A stretch of DNA of 64,000 nucleotides, taken from NCBI GenBank assembly GCA_003117195.1, contig BDSI01000059.1:641481-705480 (forward strand), given 5' to 3'. A model generated the notes under the pieces. The model ran no database searches. It was not told where the DNA came from and saw nothing but the letters and a program-made list of their open reading frames with translations. How positions within the stretch are numbered: position 1 is the stretch's first letter; every line of letters begins with the position of its first letter. A program made the translations under genes and the position numbers. The stretch comes from Eudorina sp. 2006-703-Eu-15. Taxonomy: Eukaryota; Chlorophyta; Chlorophyceae; Chlamydomonadales; Volvocaceae. Shown piece after piece: positions 40,703 through 52,200 of this stretch.

Positions 40703-40900
40703 TTATTTAGCAGGAGCTAGCTGGTGCATACCTCGCGCCCTCGTTTTGCAAAGACATTCGACTGCTAGCTCACTCAAATTATGAAATAAACCTGGCAGTT
40801 TGATAACACCTGTGCGCGCATCACCGTGGGCAAAAGTTTTATATTGCTCTGTCTCAAGAACGTAACAAGCGCTGCCGCCGATGTTTAAAACGTCGATTCT
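40703..40900. promoter_or_regulatory. AT-rich upstream region of the DUF2283-like gene
   Basis: Low-GC sequence directly upstream of the start at 40702, including runs such as ATTTCATTTATTTAG. It is a probable promoter or 5' UTR by position. A plus-strand open frame begins at about 40913 but is not convincing as a gene, so bidirectionality is not claimed. Confidence 0.35.
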
Positions 40901-43900
40901 TTGTCGTGCGTCATGTTAGCGCGTGAATACGCACAGGAGTACGGCACGGTGTCAGCCCTTTGCCTTCTTAAAAGGGCTGAAAAGGGCCTTCTTAAAACTT
41001 TTTATTGCGATGTGGACGCCAAAGGTGGTAAAGGCCGGAAAGGCGTCATAACCTGCTGCTGGCTGGCACCAGGGTTGACGGTTTCCACGTCAGGTAGACT
41101 GAAAGAAGTTACGTCAGGCGTGAACGTGTCCATGCGCCAAACATCGGGTACATATGCCACGGTATGTCATGATGTGCGTGCCTTGCTTGCAGTGTTTGCG
41201 CTGGGTTGTAACAGTCCCCAAAACCTCGGACAGCCCAACCCCGGACATTTCAAACAGCGCAGGAGCCCTCCGTGCATCGGTAAAACCCATTGGATCTTGA
41301 AACATATCTCTCACACGACCTCGCTGGACGCCTCCCATCTCATGCCAGTAAGGACAGCGAAATAAACCGCAAAAGAGCACCAAACAGACAATTGCCGCCG
41401 ATGTTGGGATGGGCGACCCCCAACCCTCCGTCATGCACCTCCGCCACCATAACTCCACCCTCCGGCCCCTCCAGCCTCAACCCACCACCTCCAACCCCCA
41501 ACCTCTCCCGCCTTCCCGACCTCTCCGCCATCCCCCCTGAGGCCCCAGTGGGGCTCGTTACAGCGCCGAAGAGCGACGGGGGCCACCCGCCGAGGGCGGT
41601 GCAGACGGCGGCGGTATCCACTCTTGCGGAGGAAGACCCGACGGGGGTGCTGCCGGACCTCGTTATGGGCCACAGCACGAGTCCCAGCCCCCAGGGGAAC
41701 CTTCCGGAAGGATCGAATCGCAAGCCAGAAGGTTTAAACTGAGTTACATGCATACCGTACTTGGTAACCGGTGCCGAATCACCAAACGGGAAGGAGCAAT
41801 GTACGACGCACCCGACTGCACCCCCGACTGGTGCCGCTCACGATTGACGTTGGACGTGCGTGTGTCAAGGAAGGGGGCACGATCGCGCCGCAATCCGAGA
41901 ACACAACAACTCTTTCTCACACAGCAGAAGCAGAAGCAGCAGTTTGCGGCAGCAATAGGGAAAAGTAAACAAACAAACACCAACACCATTCGGGTGACGC
42001 AACGGTCGTGAAGCCACACACACCCAGCTGTTCAACAGCCTGTTGCCTCGGGCCAGGTGGCCGACGACACCGACCCGGGCAGCCCAGCGAGCCGACCCGC
42101 ACCCAGGACAACCAACACCCAATGCTGATGAGGATGGGATGGCGATCTTTGACCCGGACCCACCGCTCGCCCCGGGTCGGGTCGGGTCGGGTCGGGTCGG
42201 GGGACACGAGCGACCCTCTCTGGCCCCACACCACCTGCGACCGGGCCCCCATCCCTGTGTCGTCGATCCGGGCTCAGCTACCCTCCCCCCCTGCCCTCCC
42301 TCGCTGGCGATATGGCGGTGGAAGCTGCGGAAACATCGGACATCCCCTGCACCCACCCACCCACCCACCTAGCTCAGCCATCCAGCTCAGCCGTCCAGCT
42401 CAGCCATCCAGCTCAGCCATCTAGCCCAGCCACCCGCCTGCGCTGCCCGCCCAAAGCTGAGAGTGGCCTCCCTGGACTTCCTAGGTCCCCACGAGATTGT
42501 TGGGAGGCCCCTTTCAGCTGCTGTTTTACACAGACCATCACCCAACATCGGGTCATGCAAAAATGGTCCAATCAATCAGAGCTCTAACCATACCAACGGC
42601 CAACGGCGCCTATCCGGTGTGTCCGAAAGAGCTCTCAGCCCCTGCGCCCTGACGGCATGATCGTGACCCCGCCCGACTATCGACTGACCGCTCGTCCATC
42701 TGGCGCTGCCGTGCTGTACTGCAGAAGCACACCACTCGCCAGTCGCAACGCCCTAAAATTCGTCGTGTAGATTCACTGAAGGTCCTTTCAGGAGCCAAAC
42801 GCCCACACAGAGCGTGAACTCTGCGTCATGCATGGGAGCACATCAAACCCCACCACAACATACCACGACCCACACACACCACTCCACACCACCGCTCGGT
42901 TTCTTTTCCAAAACCTAAACAGGATCACACACCCGTGATCCTGTCTGTCCTGCACCACCTCACGGGTGTTGGTACCTGCCTGCCTGGCCTGGCCTGACCT
43001 GAACCGGGCCGGAACTGCCGTAACTAACCTGCCCTGACTAACCTGACCTGACTGCGCATCAAGAATGACGAATAGGAAAACTCCAGCTCCGTCGTCCGCG
43101 TGTCCCTTCCGCCCGGCGAGGGAATCCCTATGGCCCCGCCTCTGACTCACCAGGCACACCAAAGAATCCCCTGCGGTGGAATAACCTGCCAGGTCAAGAA
43201 CTCCCTCCGCCCCTCCTCCACCCTCCCTGTCCCTCACCGGCCCGGCCGGGCGCAACGATGGACTAGCTGGAGGGGAGAGGAGGACGGGCAAAGAATCGAC
43301 CAACCCAACCCAACAGTCTCACGTTGCGGTGTGTGTTTGAACACGATGCGGTGGCCCGCGCTTATCAATGCTCGGCCAGGCGTTAAAAAACGGGTGCGGC
43401 ACGGCACAGCTTCCGTCCAGACACGACAGCTCCTCGAAACGGGCGGGCGCGGCGCGGCGCGGCACAGCCAGCACAGCTTCGAGACCAGGGCGAAATACGG
43501 TGGCGCGCAAACGAACGGGGCGAGGCGATCTTCCTCACGAAGGGCGCCAACCACTAACAGTAACGGTGTCTTCACGCTAACGCAGTTGGTTGCGACGCAG
43601 CACAAACAAAAACCCTACCCACACAAAGACAGGCAGCCGCTCTCCAGTCTCCGTCTCCTCGCCTGACTGCCACCTTCCGAAGTGCATCACTCGAGCGGTT
43701 GAAATAAAGCGGCACTCAAGACCAAGAGGGCTTTCGGTCGCATGTTTCGGCGCCGCCCCCTTCCGGCCCCCGGTCAACACGCGCGACCCACGGGTCATTG
43801 CACCGCAGCGCCGCCAACACGAGCGACCCACGGGTCATTACAACGCAGCGCCGCCAACACGAGCGACCCACGGGTCATTGCACCGCAGCGCCCATCCGTT

Positions 43901-45396
43901 CATCACGACAATATACAGTACACATCCTGACGACATGCTGCTTGTTGTACATGGCCGTACATGGCCGCATCCAGGCGCCCCGACCGGCTCCGGAGGACCA
44001 CCGACCCATGGGGCTCCTTGCCAGCCGCTCATCTTCGGTTGGACGATCGCACCCGAACTCGCCGACCCCAAACCCTCGACCCCCCGCCGCGCCGAACCTC
44101 AAACATACCAACCCGACAACTTGCAAGACCACGAAAGAAAGCGAAATGGGACACATTGCGTCGAAGTAACCTATTGACCGGAAGTTCTTCACAAACAGCG
44201 CCTTCGGGCCGTGTTGGCCCACTTCTGGGTCTCAGACTGCCGGGCCGGGCACTACTACCTGGAGACGTCGTACAACGCCGTACGACTCTACTTCTGTATC
44301 GCTGTTGGACCTGCCGAGGTTTTTCACTGGTGCGCCTGCCAAAGGAAATCGACTTTGAAACGTCAGCATCTCGACACTGCCAACATACTTTTGTCATCAT
44401 AAAAAAACGTAAATCAATCCAAAGGTGAGTAATGTAGTAAAATATCTCAGATATATATGGTATCAGAATGGCCCATCCCTCCCCCCCCTCCCTCCCTCCC
44501 GCCACACGGAGGGTGGGTGGGCACGAGGGCTGCACCTGCTGCTCGGCCGTTTCGTCTCGAACCTCTCTAACCCTCCGCAGCGCGGAACCCACACGCTCAG
44601 CCCGTCCGGTCCGGTCCAGTCAAACGTCGCGTGCAGACACCCGAACGAAACATCGCTCATTTGCATCACTGTTGACACGCAGAACGCGCGCTTTGGCCCC
44701 AGCCCAGCCCAGCCTAGTCTATCCCAGCCTAGTCTATCCCAGCCTTGCCCAATCTAGCCCGGGCTGTTCGCCTCTCGAGAGAACGATCGTCCAACGCTCT
44801 CCCCGATCACCCAACACAGGGCAGCGCAACGTCCCCTCCTTCTGGGAAGGTCCCCTCCTGCATGGATGACGGCCCACGCTCGCGTCCTTCTTGAACTGAC
44901 CGACTGTCTGCCTGCCTGTTTGACTGCCTGGTTGACTGAAACGGCGCGTCGCATACCTAGGCACGTCACGGAGGTTGCGCCCCGCAGGCGTGTGTGCGCG
45001 CCCGCGACTTCCCCCTCCCTCCCTTCCTCCCTCCCGCTCGAGCTCCCTCCCTCCCCCCACGTGGTGATCCCCCGCGCTCCTCCCTCACATTGGGGGGGAC
45101 CTCAGATAGGAGCGGGGAGGCGTCACATGGGGGCGTGAGGGAGGCGACCACAAGGGTCTTATCATATGAGACCGCAGCACAAACATCCAACACCGCCGCC
45201 GGATGGCCGTTGTACTTGTATCGTGTATAGCCTATGCCGGGAACCGAATGGCGGCTATCGTTCGATATCGGACAGTCGGGTGCCGGGCGGCCCTTGTTTC
45301 CATACCGTGCTTCGTCCGTATGTATAATGAGAAACCCGTCCAGAACCGCCCAGGCCCATGTTTCGTTTCGTAGTGTGCAGCTTCCCACGGAGAGCC
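40901..45396. other. Intergenic region without a confidently supported gene
   Basis: Open frames at 40913-41365 (plus), 41290-41742 (plus), 41340-41753 (minus) and 43875-44222 (minus) were examined. None shows family motifs or a clean splice pattern. The region contains GGGTC repeats (42174-42200), a 40-bp direct repeat (43784-43880), a CAGCCTAGTCTATCC microrepeat (44705-44745) and a dispersed GAGAAACCCG element (45327-45357). Part is probably 3' UTR of the metallophosphoesterase-like gene. Confidence 0.5.
43784..43890. repeat. 40-bp direct repeat, three copies
   Basis: CGACCCACGGGTCATT starts at 43784, 43824 and 43864, each followed by (A)CGCAGCGCC text. It carries the same GACCC/GGGTC palindrome found in the kinase introns. 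Confidence 0.9.
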
Positions 45397-47461
45397 TCAA
45401 GCGTCCAGCTCGGACAACGGCTCCTCAAGCACCTGCAGCATCAGGTCCTCCCGACTGGGCGCCAACGCCGCCGCCACCTTGGGCGGGAAGCCCGGCGACC
45501 TGCGCTGCAGCGTCCTCAGGGGCGGCAGCACCGCGAACCGGACCACGTCCCGGCTGGACGACAGGCCGGTGGCGGTGGCGGAGGTCCCGGATCCAGATCC
45601 GGATCCGGATCCAGGGCCCCAGGGTGAGGCTGAGGCCGATGCCGAGGGGCAGCCCCCCGGCCGGCGATGGCTGAAGAGGGTGTGGTAGGGGCCCGGCTGC
45701 GGGTCGGAGACTGCGCCCGCGCCCGGGACCGGCAGCCGCAGCTCATGACCCGGCGTGCCGGCGGCGTGCACGAGCTGCACGCCGTACGGCTCCAGTACGA
45801 CACATGCTGGGAGGGAGAGGAGCTGAACCATGTCGGCGTCGTCCGGGGAGGGCCTCCCGCCACCGCCGCCGCGGAAGCCGAGGCCCGCGGCGGGCGGTGG
45901 TCCGGCGAATCCCGCCTTTCCCGCGTCGCCCGCCGGGGCAGCCGCCGCCGCCGCCGCCTCCCCCGCCGCGCAGCCGGGGAATGGGAAGGCGGCGGGCGAC
46001 GTCTCGTCTCGCAGCGGCGTCGGGGGCGCTGCCACCATCTCCACATCCGTCTCGGGCCCGTGCTCGCAGTCCTCTTCCTCGTCGTCGCTTTCGTCGCTGG
46101 ATTCCTCGGAGCTGTCGGAAGCTGCCAGCCAAGCCGCCGGGGTCCGGCACCTCTGCAGCGGCACCGGCACCGCTGCCGCAGCGGTGGCAGCTGGCGCGCA
46201 CGACGGCGGCACCGCCGCCGCCGCCGCCGCCACCACCATCGGGCCCTGCGCTGTCGCTGTCGCCTGCGCCAGCTGCATCGACAGCGCGCTGCAGCGGCCG
46301 CGTGCGACCGCCGGACCCCCACCTGTCCGCTGCTGCTGCTGTTCGAGGAGCCCCGCCAGGCGACGCTCCTCCTCCGCCCGCTGCTCCGCGCGCACGCGGT
46401 TGCTCCGCGCCGCAGCCAGCACCGTCAGGCACTCGTTGCCGCCCATAGGGCCCAGCCCGCCGTGCCGCCGGAACAGCTTCAGCACCGCCGCCGAGTTGCG
46501 CAACCGCCGCGAGAGCCCGCCCGCCGCAGCGGGCGTCAGCTGCTGCGGCGGCTGCGGCGCCGGCGGCGTCGGGGTTGGCGGCAGGGCGCCGCCGAGACCG
46601 CTGGCAGCAGTTGCTGCTGCAGCTGCTGAGACAGCAGCGGCGGCGGGCGGCGGCGGCGGAGGCCCCAGTGGGGCGGGTAGCGCCACTAGGTTGCCCAGGT
46701 GCAGCAAGTTGTCGGACCGGAAGTCAAACTTGTGGCGGGAGAGGAGCTCTAGCAGAGTGTAGTAGGCACCCTGGAGGTTGGCCACCACAAACACCCGTCC
46801 GGGCTTGAGCTGGCTCGCAGAGACGACCAACGTTGGGGCGGCGGGCGGCAGGGGCGTGCGCGGCCCGGGCTGCGCCAGGGCTGGCGGAGGAGCACGGCTG
46901 GGATCCGCGCCTGCGGCAGGCAGGCAAAGGGGTAAAGTGCAGAAGGGGGATTATGGTGTGAAGGGATGAGCTGCCATGAAGAAGGCCGCATGGCATGTTT
47001 GGTTCCTGCTCGAACATCCTTGACGTGCCTGTGACACGCGTTATCCATTGTTGAGACGTCGAGCGAGGATACAAAAGAGGAGGCGCTCTTTGTGTGAAAC
47101 TTACGATCTTGTGCACATACTGCGGGCTTCCATGTGCAAGCTGTCGACTGCGGTGCCGATCCGCTTGCGGCAACACTTTCGGCGATAGCCGTTGCAGTAA
47201 ACGACAACGTCCTGACCGCTGCGTCCCAATGCTTCACTTGGCCGCAGAGGTGGTTGAGACCTGTTGTCAAGCGTTGTGGACACGCAGCGCCGGCGAATGC
47301 AAGAACGTTAGAATGATGCGAGGCCGCCGCCGACTTAAACCCCATCCATACGAGGCATTACTGCCTTGAAGCACACACCGGTCACTTCCCAATACATTCC
47401 TACTTGCCAACTTACCTGGGAGTGCTGGCGCTGTCATGCGTGGTTCCTGCGAGCCGGCCAT
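45397..47461 (-). CDS. Degenerate ApaH/PPP-like metallophosphoesterase (probable pseudoenzyme)
   Basis: Two exons, 47461-47416 (CCAG|gtaagt) and 46910-45397 (ccgcag|GC), give 519 residues. Residues 53-95 follow the start of calcineurin-like/ApaH-type phosphatases (RVFVVANLQGAYYTLLELL, FDFRSDNLLHLGNLVALP). However, the metal-binding motif GDxxG reads ANLQG (59-63) and GDxVxRG reads GNLVALP (88-94). A later GPMGGNECLTVLAAA (168-182) sits where GNH(D/E) is expected, and YGVQLVHAAGTPG (391-403) matches the late VHAG motif, the only one keeping its His. Between them are a Pro/Ala linker, an Arg/Glu-rich helix and an acidic Ser tract (280-297). Losing both metal-binding Asp residues argues against catalysis, so a scaffold or regulatory role is inferred. 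Two Asp-to-Asn changes in matching positions make sequencing error unlikely. Confidence 0.78.
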
Positions 47462-49264
47462 TTCTGGCTCCGGTACTTAAAAACCGCCTTTAACTTATGA
47501 GAATGTAGGCGGCGTTTATGTTGCGTTAAATGCAGCAGCGGGCAGTCGCTCACGTTAAAACACCTCGCTCCGGTAACCCACTTGGAGCATGAAATTTGCA
47601 GAAAATTGCGTTACTCAGGTTGTGGACATTGTCAGTGTTATGTTGAGCTTTTATTGCCACAGGGGTTTGACTTGTGGGCTTTCTAGCTTCCGTGAGGCCG
47701 GTCGTACTAACAACTACGGCCCATGCAATGCAGTAGGACGAGGCCCAGGAAGGCCTGTAATATATATGACGCATTCACAATGCCGAATCGACGCCGTCTG
47801 GTAGCTGCGTCTAAATGTGCAATCGAGAAGTATCAGCTACTGCCGTTGTTTGGCAGCCAGTAATTCAGGCAACTGCTTCAGGTTACCAGACATTATGCGT
47901 GCGCACGGCCGAATTCGTGGACATTTGCTTGATTTCAACAGGCTCACATCCCCAAGCCGTCGCCGTCTTCGACGCAGCGCGCGCAGTCCGGAAGCAGTCC
48001 GCACAAACAAGACGCACGATCCGCAAAATCACGTCGGCGCTACGTCACCCTCGTTCCCCCCGGGCCATACCGGCCCAGCACCAAAGCGAATGTCATCGTC
48101 AAAGCTGCATACTGCTGCGCCTGCCATCGAACAAGAAGTCCGCAACCAGCCCAGCCAACTACAGTAGGTTCATCCTGCAGATACGGATTCGTTCACAACC
48201 AGCCCCCTGCACACCCGACCCCCTGGCACAAGCGCGACCCGCTGCCTCCCATCCGGGTCATCAAGCCAAACCGTCTGCGTCGATATGCGTAACACCATCT
48301 CAGTAAAAAGTGGTCGTGGATTGGACTGACCGCCGACTGCTTTCACTCCCGCAGCAGCCAAAGAACGCCCCTGCGCCGAAGCGTTGTTCCCCTACCTCAT
48401 CCTACCCCTACCCCTTCTCAAAAACTCCTTCGCCATGCTCGATAAACGCGGCTTCACGCAAGCACCCCTCCTCCTGGTGTAGAGCCCCGTCCCTCAGGTA
48501 AGGACCAGAGACCGGATGCGAGATGCCAGCGCGTGCCGCAGCCGCGGGGTCATCCGCCGTGGGACCGCCGTTGGTGCCGCACACCACAAGAGGCTCTTTC
48601 CCAGTCAGGCCTGCCACAAAAAATGCTTTTAGTCAGCCCTACCAACACCAACCGCCCCTTGCGCACAGCCTCGTCAAGCTCCTGTGGCCTCGCCGAGCAC
48701 ATCCGGCGTCAGAACTGCGTTTGATGGAGCACACGCTGCACACGTGGCCCCTAAAACCCCATCACAACACACGCCCCGCCAATCGGTCTCTCCGGTCCCA
48801 ATCCTCCCGACCTGGCTTTGAAGCTGGCTTTGACGCCAAAGCAGACACCTCTCACGCGCATGCTTGGGCTTTGCAAACTCTTGCTCCCAAACGCAAGATG
48901 CTTCGCGTACCCCCGTCCCATCGTCCCCTTCACGTCACACAAGGCAAAGTCCCCTCACCATGCCCCATCCCGATCCTCTTGCCCCCGTCCCATAAATGCC
49001 CCCGCGCTTTCCACGACCCCTACCAGGGCCCCTCAATCCCACCACCAAGAGCTTCTGCTCTCCGTCTAACCGTCGCCAACACCACCGGATTTGCAGCCGC
49101 GACCGTGGTCAGGCCGCAGGCCCTGCGCGCAGGCCCCACGGGCCGCCACAACCCATATGCTGTTCAGGCCTGCCCGGGGTACGCCACGACATCTACCTCA
49201 GCCGGCTCGACCCGCCTGCCCAGCCAGATGTCTCGCCCCACCTGCTTGACCTGCCCGTCCTCGC
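47462..49264. other. Intergenic: metallophosphoesterase upstream region and eIF3l 3' flank
   Basis: 47462-47780 is lower in GC and probably contains the promoter of the downstream gene. A plus-strand frame at 47817-48306 begins MCNREVSATAVVW but has no recognisable domain. Minus-strand frames at 48170-48620 look more coding-like and are listed separately. Confidence 0.5.
48170..48620 (-). CDS. Possible exons of an unidentified small minus-strand gene
   Basis: A T-rich acceptor (TTTTTTGTGGCAG, about 48610) opens a frame reading TGKEPLVVCGTNGGPTADDP, then HPVSGPYLRDGALHQEEGC, until a TAG at 48408. A second acceptor (GGTCAG, near 48328) opens RPLFTEMVLRISTQTVWLDD and ends in TGA at 48170. Composition is unlike the surrounding low-complexity DNA. 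No start exon, confirmed donor or family was found. It could also be extended 3' UTR of eIF3l. Confidence 0.28.
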
Positions 49265-52200
49265 TTAGGCCCGCACGGGCACCGGGGGGGGCGCGGGCGG
49301 GGGCGGCATCGAGAGGTCCCGGATGATCTCCTCGAAGCGGATGATGTGGTGCGCCAGGAAGGGCGCGTACGTGGCCACCTGCTGCGTGTCCGACACCATG
49401 ACCATCTCCTGGCCGCTCTCGGGGTCCACATCGATGTGGAACTCCAGGTCGCTGGCCACCGTCCAGGTGCCTGCGCGGGACACGTTCAGGGCGGGAGAGC
49501 GTGAGCGGGGGGGGGGGGGCGGAAGGGCCGGCGGAAGCAAGTGTGTATGGTGGTGCGTGTGTGTAAAAGAGTACTGAGCCGCGAGCCGCGAAGTCCAGCG
49601 TAAGAGTCGATGTAGGCGATGGAAACAGAGGACGCCAGAAACCCGTCCGTGGCGGTGTGAGTGTGGTGGTGGTGCTCAAAGAGGAAACCCGGCTGTGGTG
49701 CCCGTGGTGGTCGGAAATAGGGACTCGGCAAATAGGTGCAGTAAGCCTTCGAGCTGGCGAGGGGAGGAACACAACACCAAGTTGGCCCGCCCGTCGTCAC
49801 GCCCCAACGTTCTCCTCATCTCGGATAACCCGGATCCTGAATCTTTTGACTGCGGACCTATCACAAACGCCCAATCAATTCGGCTGCATGACATCCACAT
49901 TCACATCCACATCCCGGGGTGTGCGCGGCGCACCGACCTGCCGTCATGTCCTTGCCGCCGTCCCACTTGAGCTGCCGCTGCTTGTTCTTGAGGCACAGCA
50001 GCTGCTGCCTCAGCGCCGACTCCTCGCAGTCCATCATGGCCGCCAGCCGGGCCAGGTTGATGGACGAGTAGAGCAGCAGGTACTGCTTCAGCTGCGGCAG
50101 GGTCTGCTGGGACCTCACCTCCAGCAGGAACGAGTTCAGTTGCGCGCGGAAGGCCTGGGGGGAGGGGCGGGCGGTAGGAGCGCCGCGCACATCGGGGTGG
50201 GGTGGGGTGGGTTAGGACATTGGTAGACATAAATGAATGAAGGGCGGGCAAGGACCAGGGTGGTGGAGCCGCACAGTAAGCTACAGCTTCGGGCGGCAAC
50301 ATTGCATGCCGCGACAGTGGCTCCGACATGACGGCATGCAAATAAGCACATGACGGCACGTCCGGAAATCACCCAAGTTCACATTGGCCCACGAGGACAG
50401 CCCCTCCCCCAATGTCCTTTCCCCCCGCTCCTGTCCTTCCACCCACCAGCTGGTTGGTGTTGGTCGTGGCCTGGTCGTACGCGGGCGGCGTCGAGGTAAC
50501 GAACTTCGGGCACGCGTCCCGGAAGAGGCTGTCGTAAACGTCGATGTCGCCGCGGGCCATCGAGGCCATGTTCTCCGATTGCCGCTCCCGGAGCTGGGGT
50601 CGAGGACAAGAGGGGGAAGGGTGCGAAGTCGTGTTCTCCTCCTCCACGTCGAATTTTTCGACATATCCACACAGGTAGGCTCACATCGGCATTACATCCG
50701 TGTGAGGCACACCTTACACCTCACGTTGGTAAACGTGATCCGAGCGCAGCACGACCCGTTTCCCCCGTAAGCGACTGTCGTGAAGACCCATCCGTTCCAT
50801 CACCACACCCCGCCGCTGCCACTGTCTTCGCCACACCGGACCCTGCATTTCACGCGCTCCCTCGGCCCAGCCCTACCGCCCCGGGCTTCGTTTGCCCTGC
50901 CCGCCCCTTCTCCAGCGTGTCCCGTTCGCTGCACATACAGACCTCCCTGCCCTCCTCTCCTCTTCCCTCAAGCCCCTCCGAATCCCTGCCCTGCTCTTTG
51001 CTTGGCCCATGCCCACTCCTCCCCACCCCGCCCCACTCCCGCCCTATCTTGCCCCCACCTGCATCAGAACGTTCTCGTCGAGGCTCTTTCCGGCCACCGG
51101 GCACAGCGCCACGCAGATGGCCAGCAGCTGGTACATCTGCTCGTTCTTCTTCAGGATCTGCTCAAACTGCGGGCTGGTGCGGAGACCGCCCTTGACGCGG
51201 TAAATGTAATGCAGCACGGCGTTGAAGCACCGGGCCGCGTCCAGGTACCTGTCGGGAGGGGAAGAGGGGTCCCGCGATCGGGAAATGAACGCATCCGGGC
51301 AAAGCAGGGGGAGAGATGGAGAGAGCGGCGCAGTGTGGAGAGAGCGGCACAGCGACTAGACGGGGCAGAGTTCGCGGGGCAAGAGTTCCTGCGGAGACCA
51401 GCGGGAACCGTCACACGCTTTTCATTCCCTCTTCTTAATTAAAAACCGCCTGGGGCCGATGCGCGGGGGAACGAAGCACTGGGCAGAAACATTGCGCAGC
51501 CATCCACGCCACCCAGCCAACGCTACCCTGCCTTTTTCCCCACAGCTAACCGCGTTGTACAAAAGCAACCCATCGTGAAATAACAAACATCCCTGCTCCC
51601 ATCCGTCGACCTCTACACGCGCAAACGACCCTCACACCCACCCAGCCACCCACCTGCGCTGCATCAGGTACGAGAAGCCGCCGTAGTAGAAGAGCGTGAT
51701 GTGCGCCCCGGGGATGTTCTCAGTGAACAGGTTGGCCCGCTCGTGCAGGTTCAGGGGGTAGATGGCCTGCAGCCGCAGACCACGTGCCAACACACATCAC
51801 ATAAACGGGCGGGTTACCAGATATCACACACAAGGACTACATACAGGGATTGGGTGGGTCACACACCAGGCGCCGCGCGGGCGGATTCTCCAGCAGTGGT
51901 CTCCACCAATCGGCGACATGGCGTGACCCGAGGGCCCCGGCCGCCTTAGGGCATCTCCGCCACAATCACGTCGGTGTAGCGCCCTCCCCATTGCAGAGCA
52001 ACAAGTTCTCCCGGGACCACCGGCTCTCATTCCCGTGCCTGCTGACACACGGCTAAGCCCATGCAACTAATGCTACAACAAGCTAGGTGCCCCGTGGACA
52101 ATATACACGTAGTCATGCAGCTCTTAAGCCCATCTCAGCACATGGGTCACACCGCCGCAGGTGGCGCACACCAGCATCTGCCGAAGCGTGCACTTAGCCC

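Noticed and set aside
40901..41365. Plus-strand frame of 154 codons upstream of the DUF2283-like gene
   Set aside because: Its composition is plausible, but it has no recognised domain, clear splice partners or conserved motif; a bidirectional promoter could not be supported.
41340..41753. Overlapping plus and minus frames of about 140-150 codons
   Set aside because: Both strands are open in the same interval and neither shows a family signal.
45667..46762. Plus-strand frames of 310-320 codons antisense to the metallophosphoesterase
   Set aside because: Shadows of a GC-rich coding exon; Arg/Ala/Pro composition without motifs, while the minus frame has homology.
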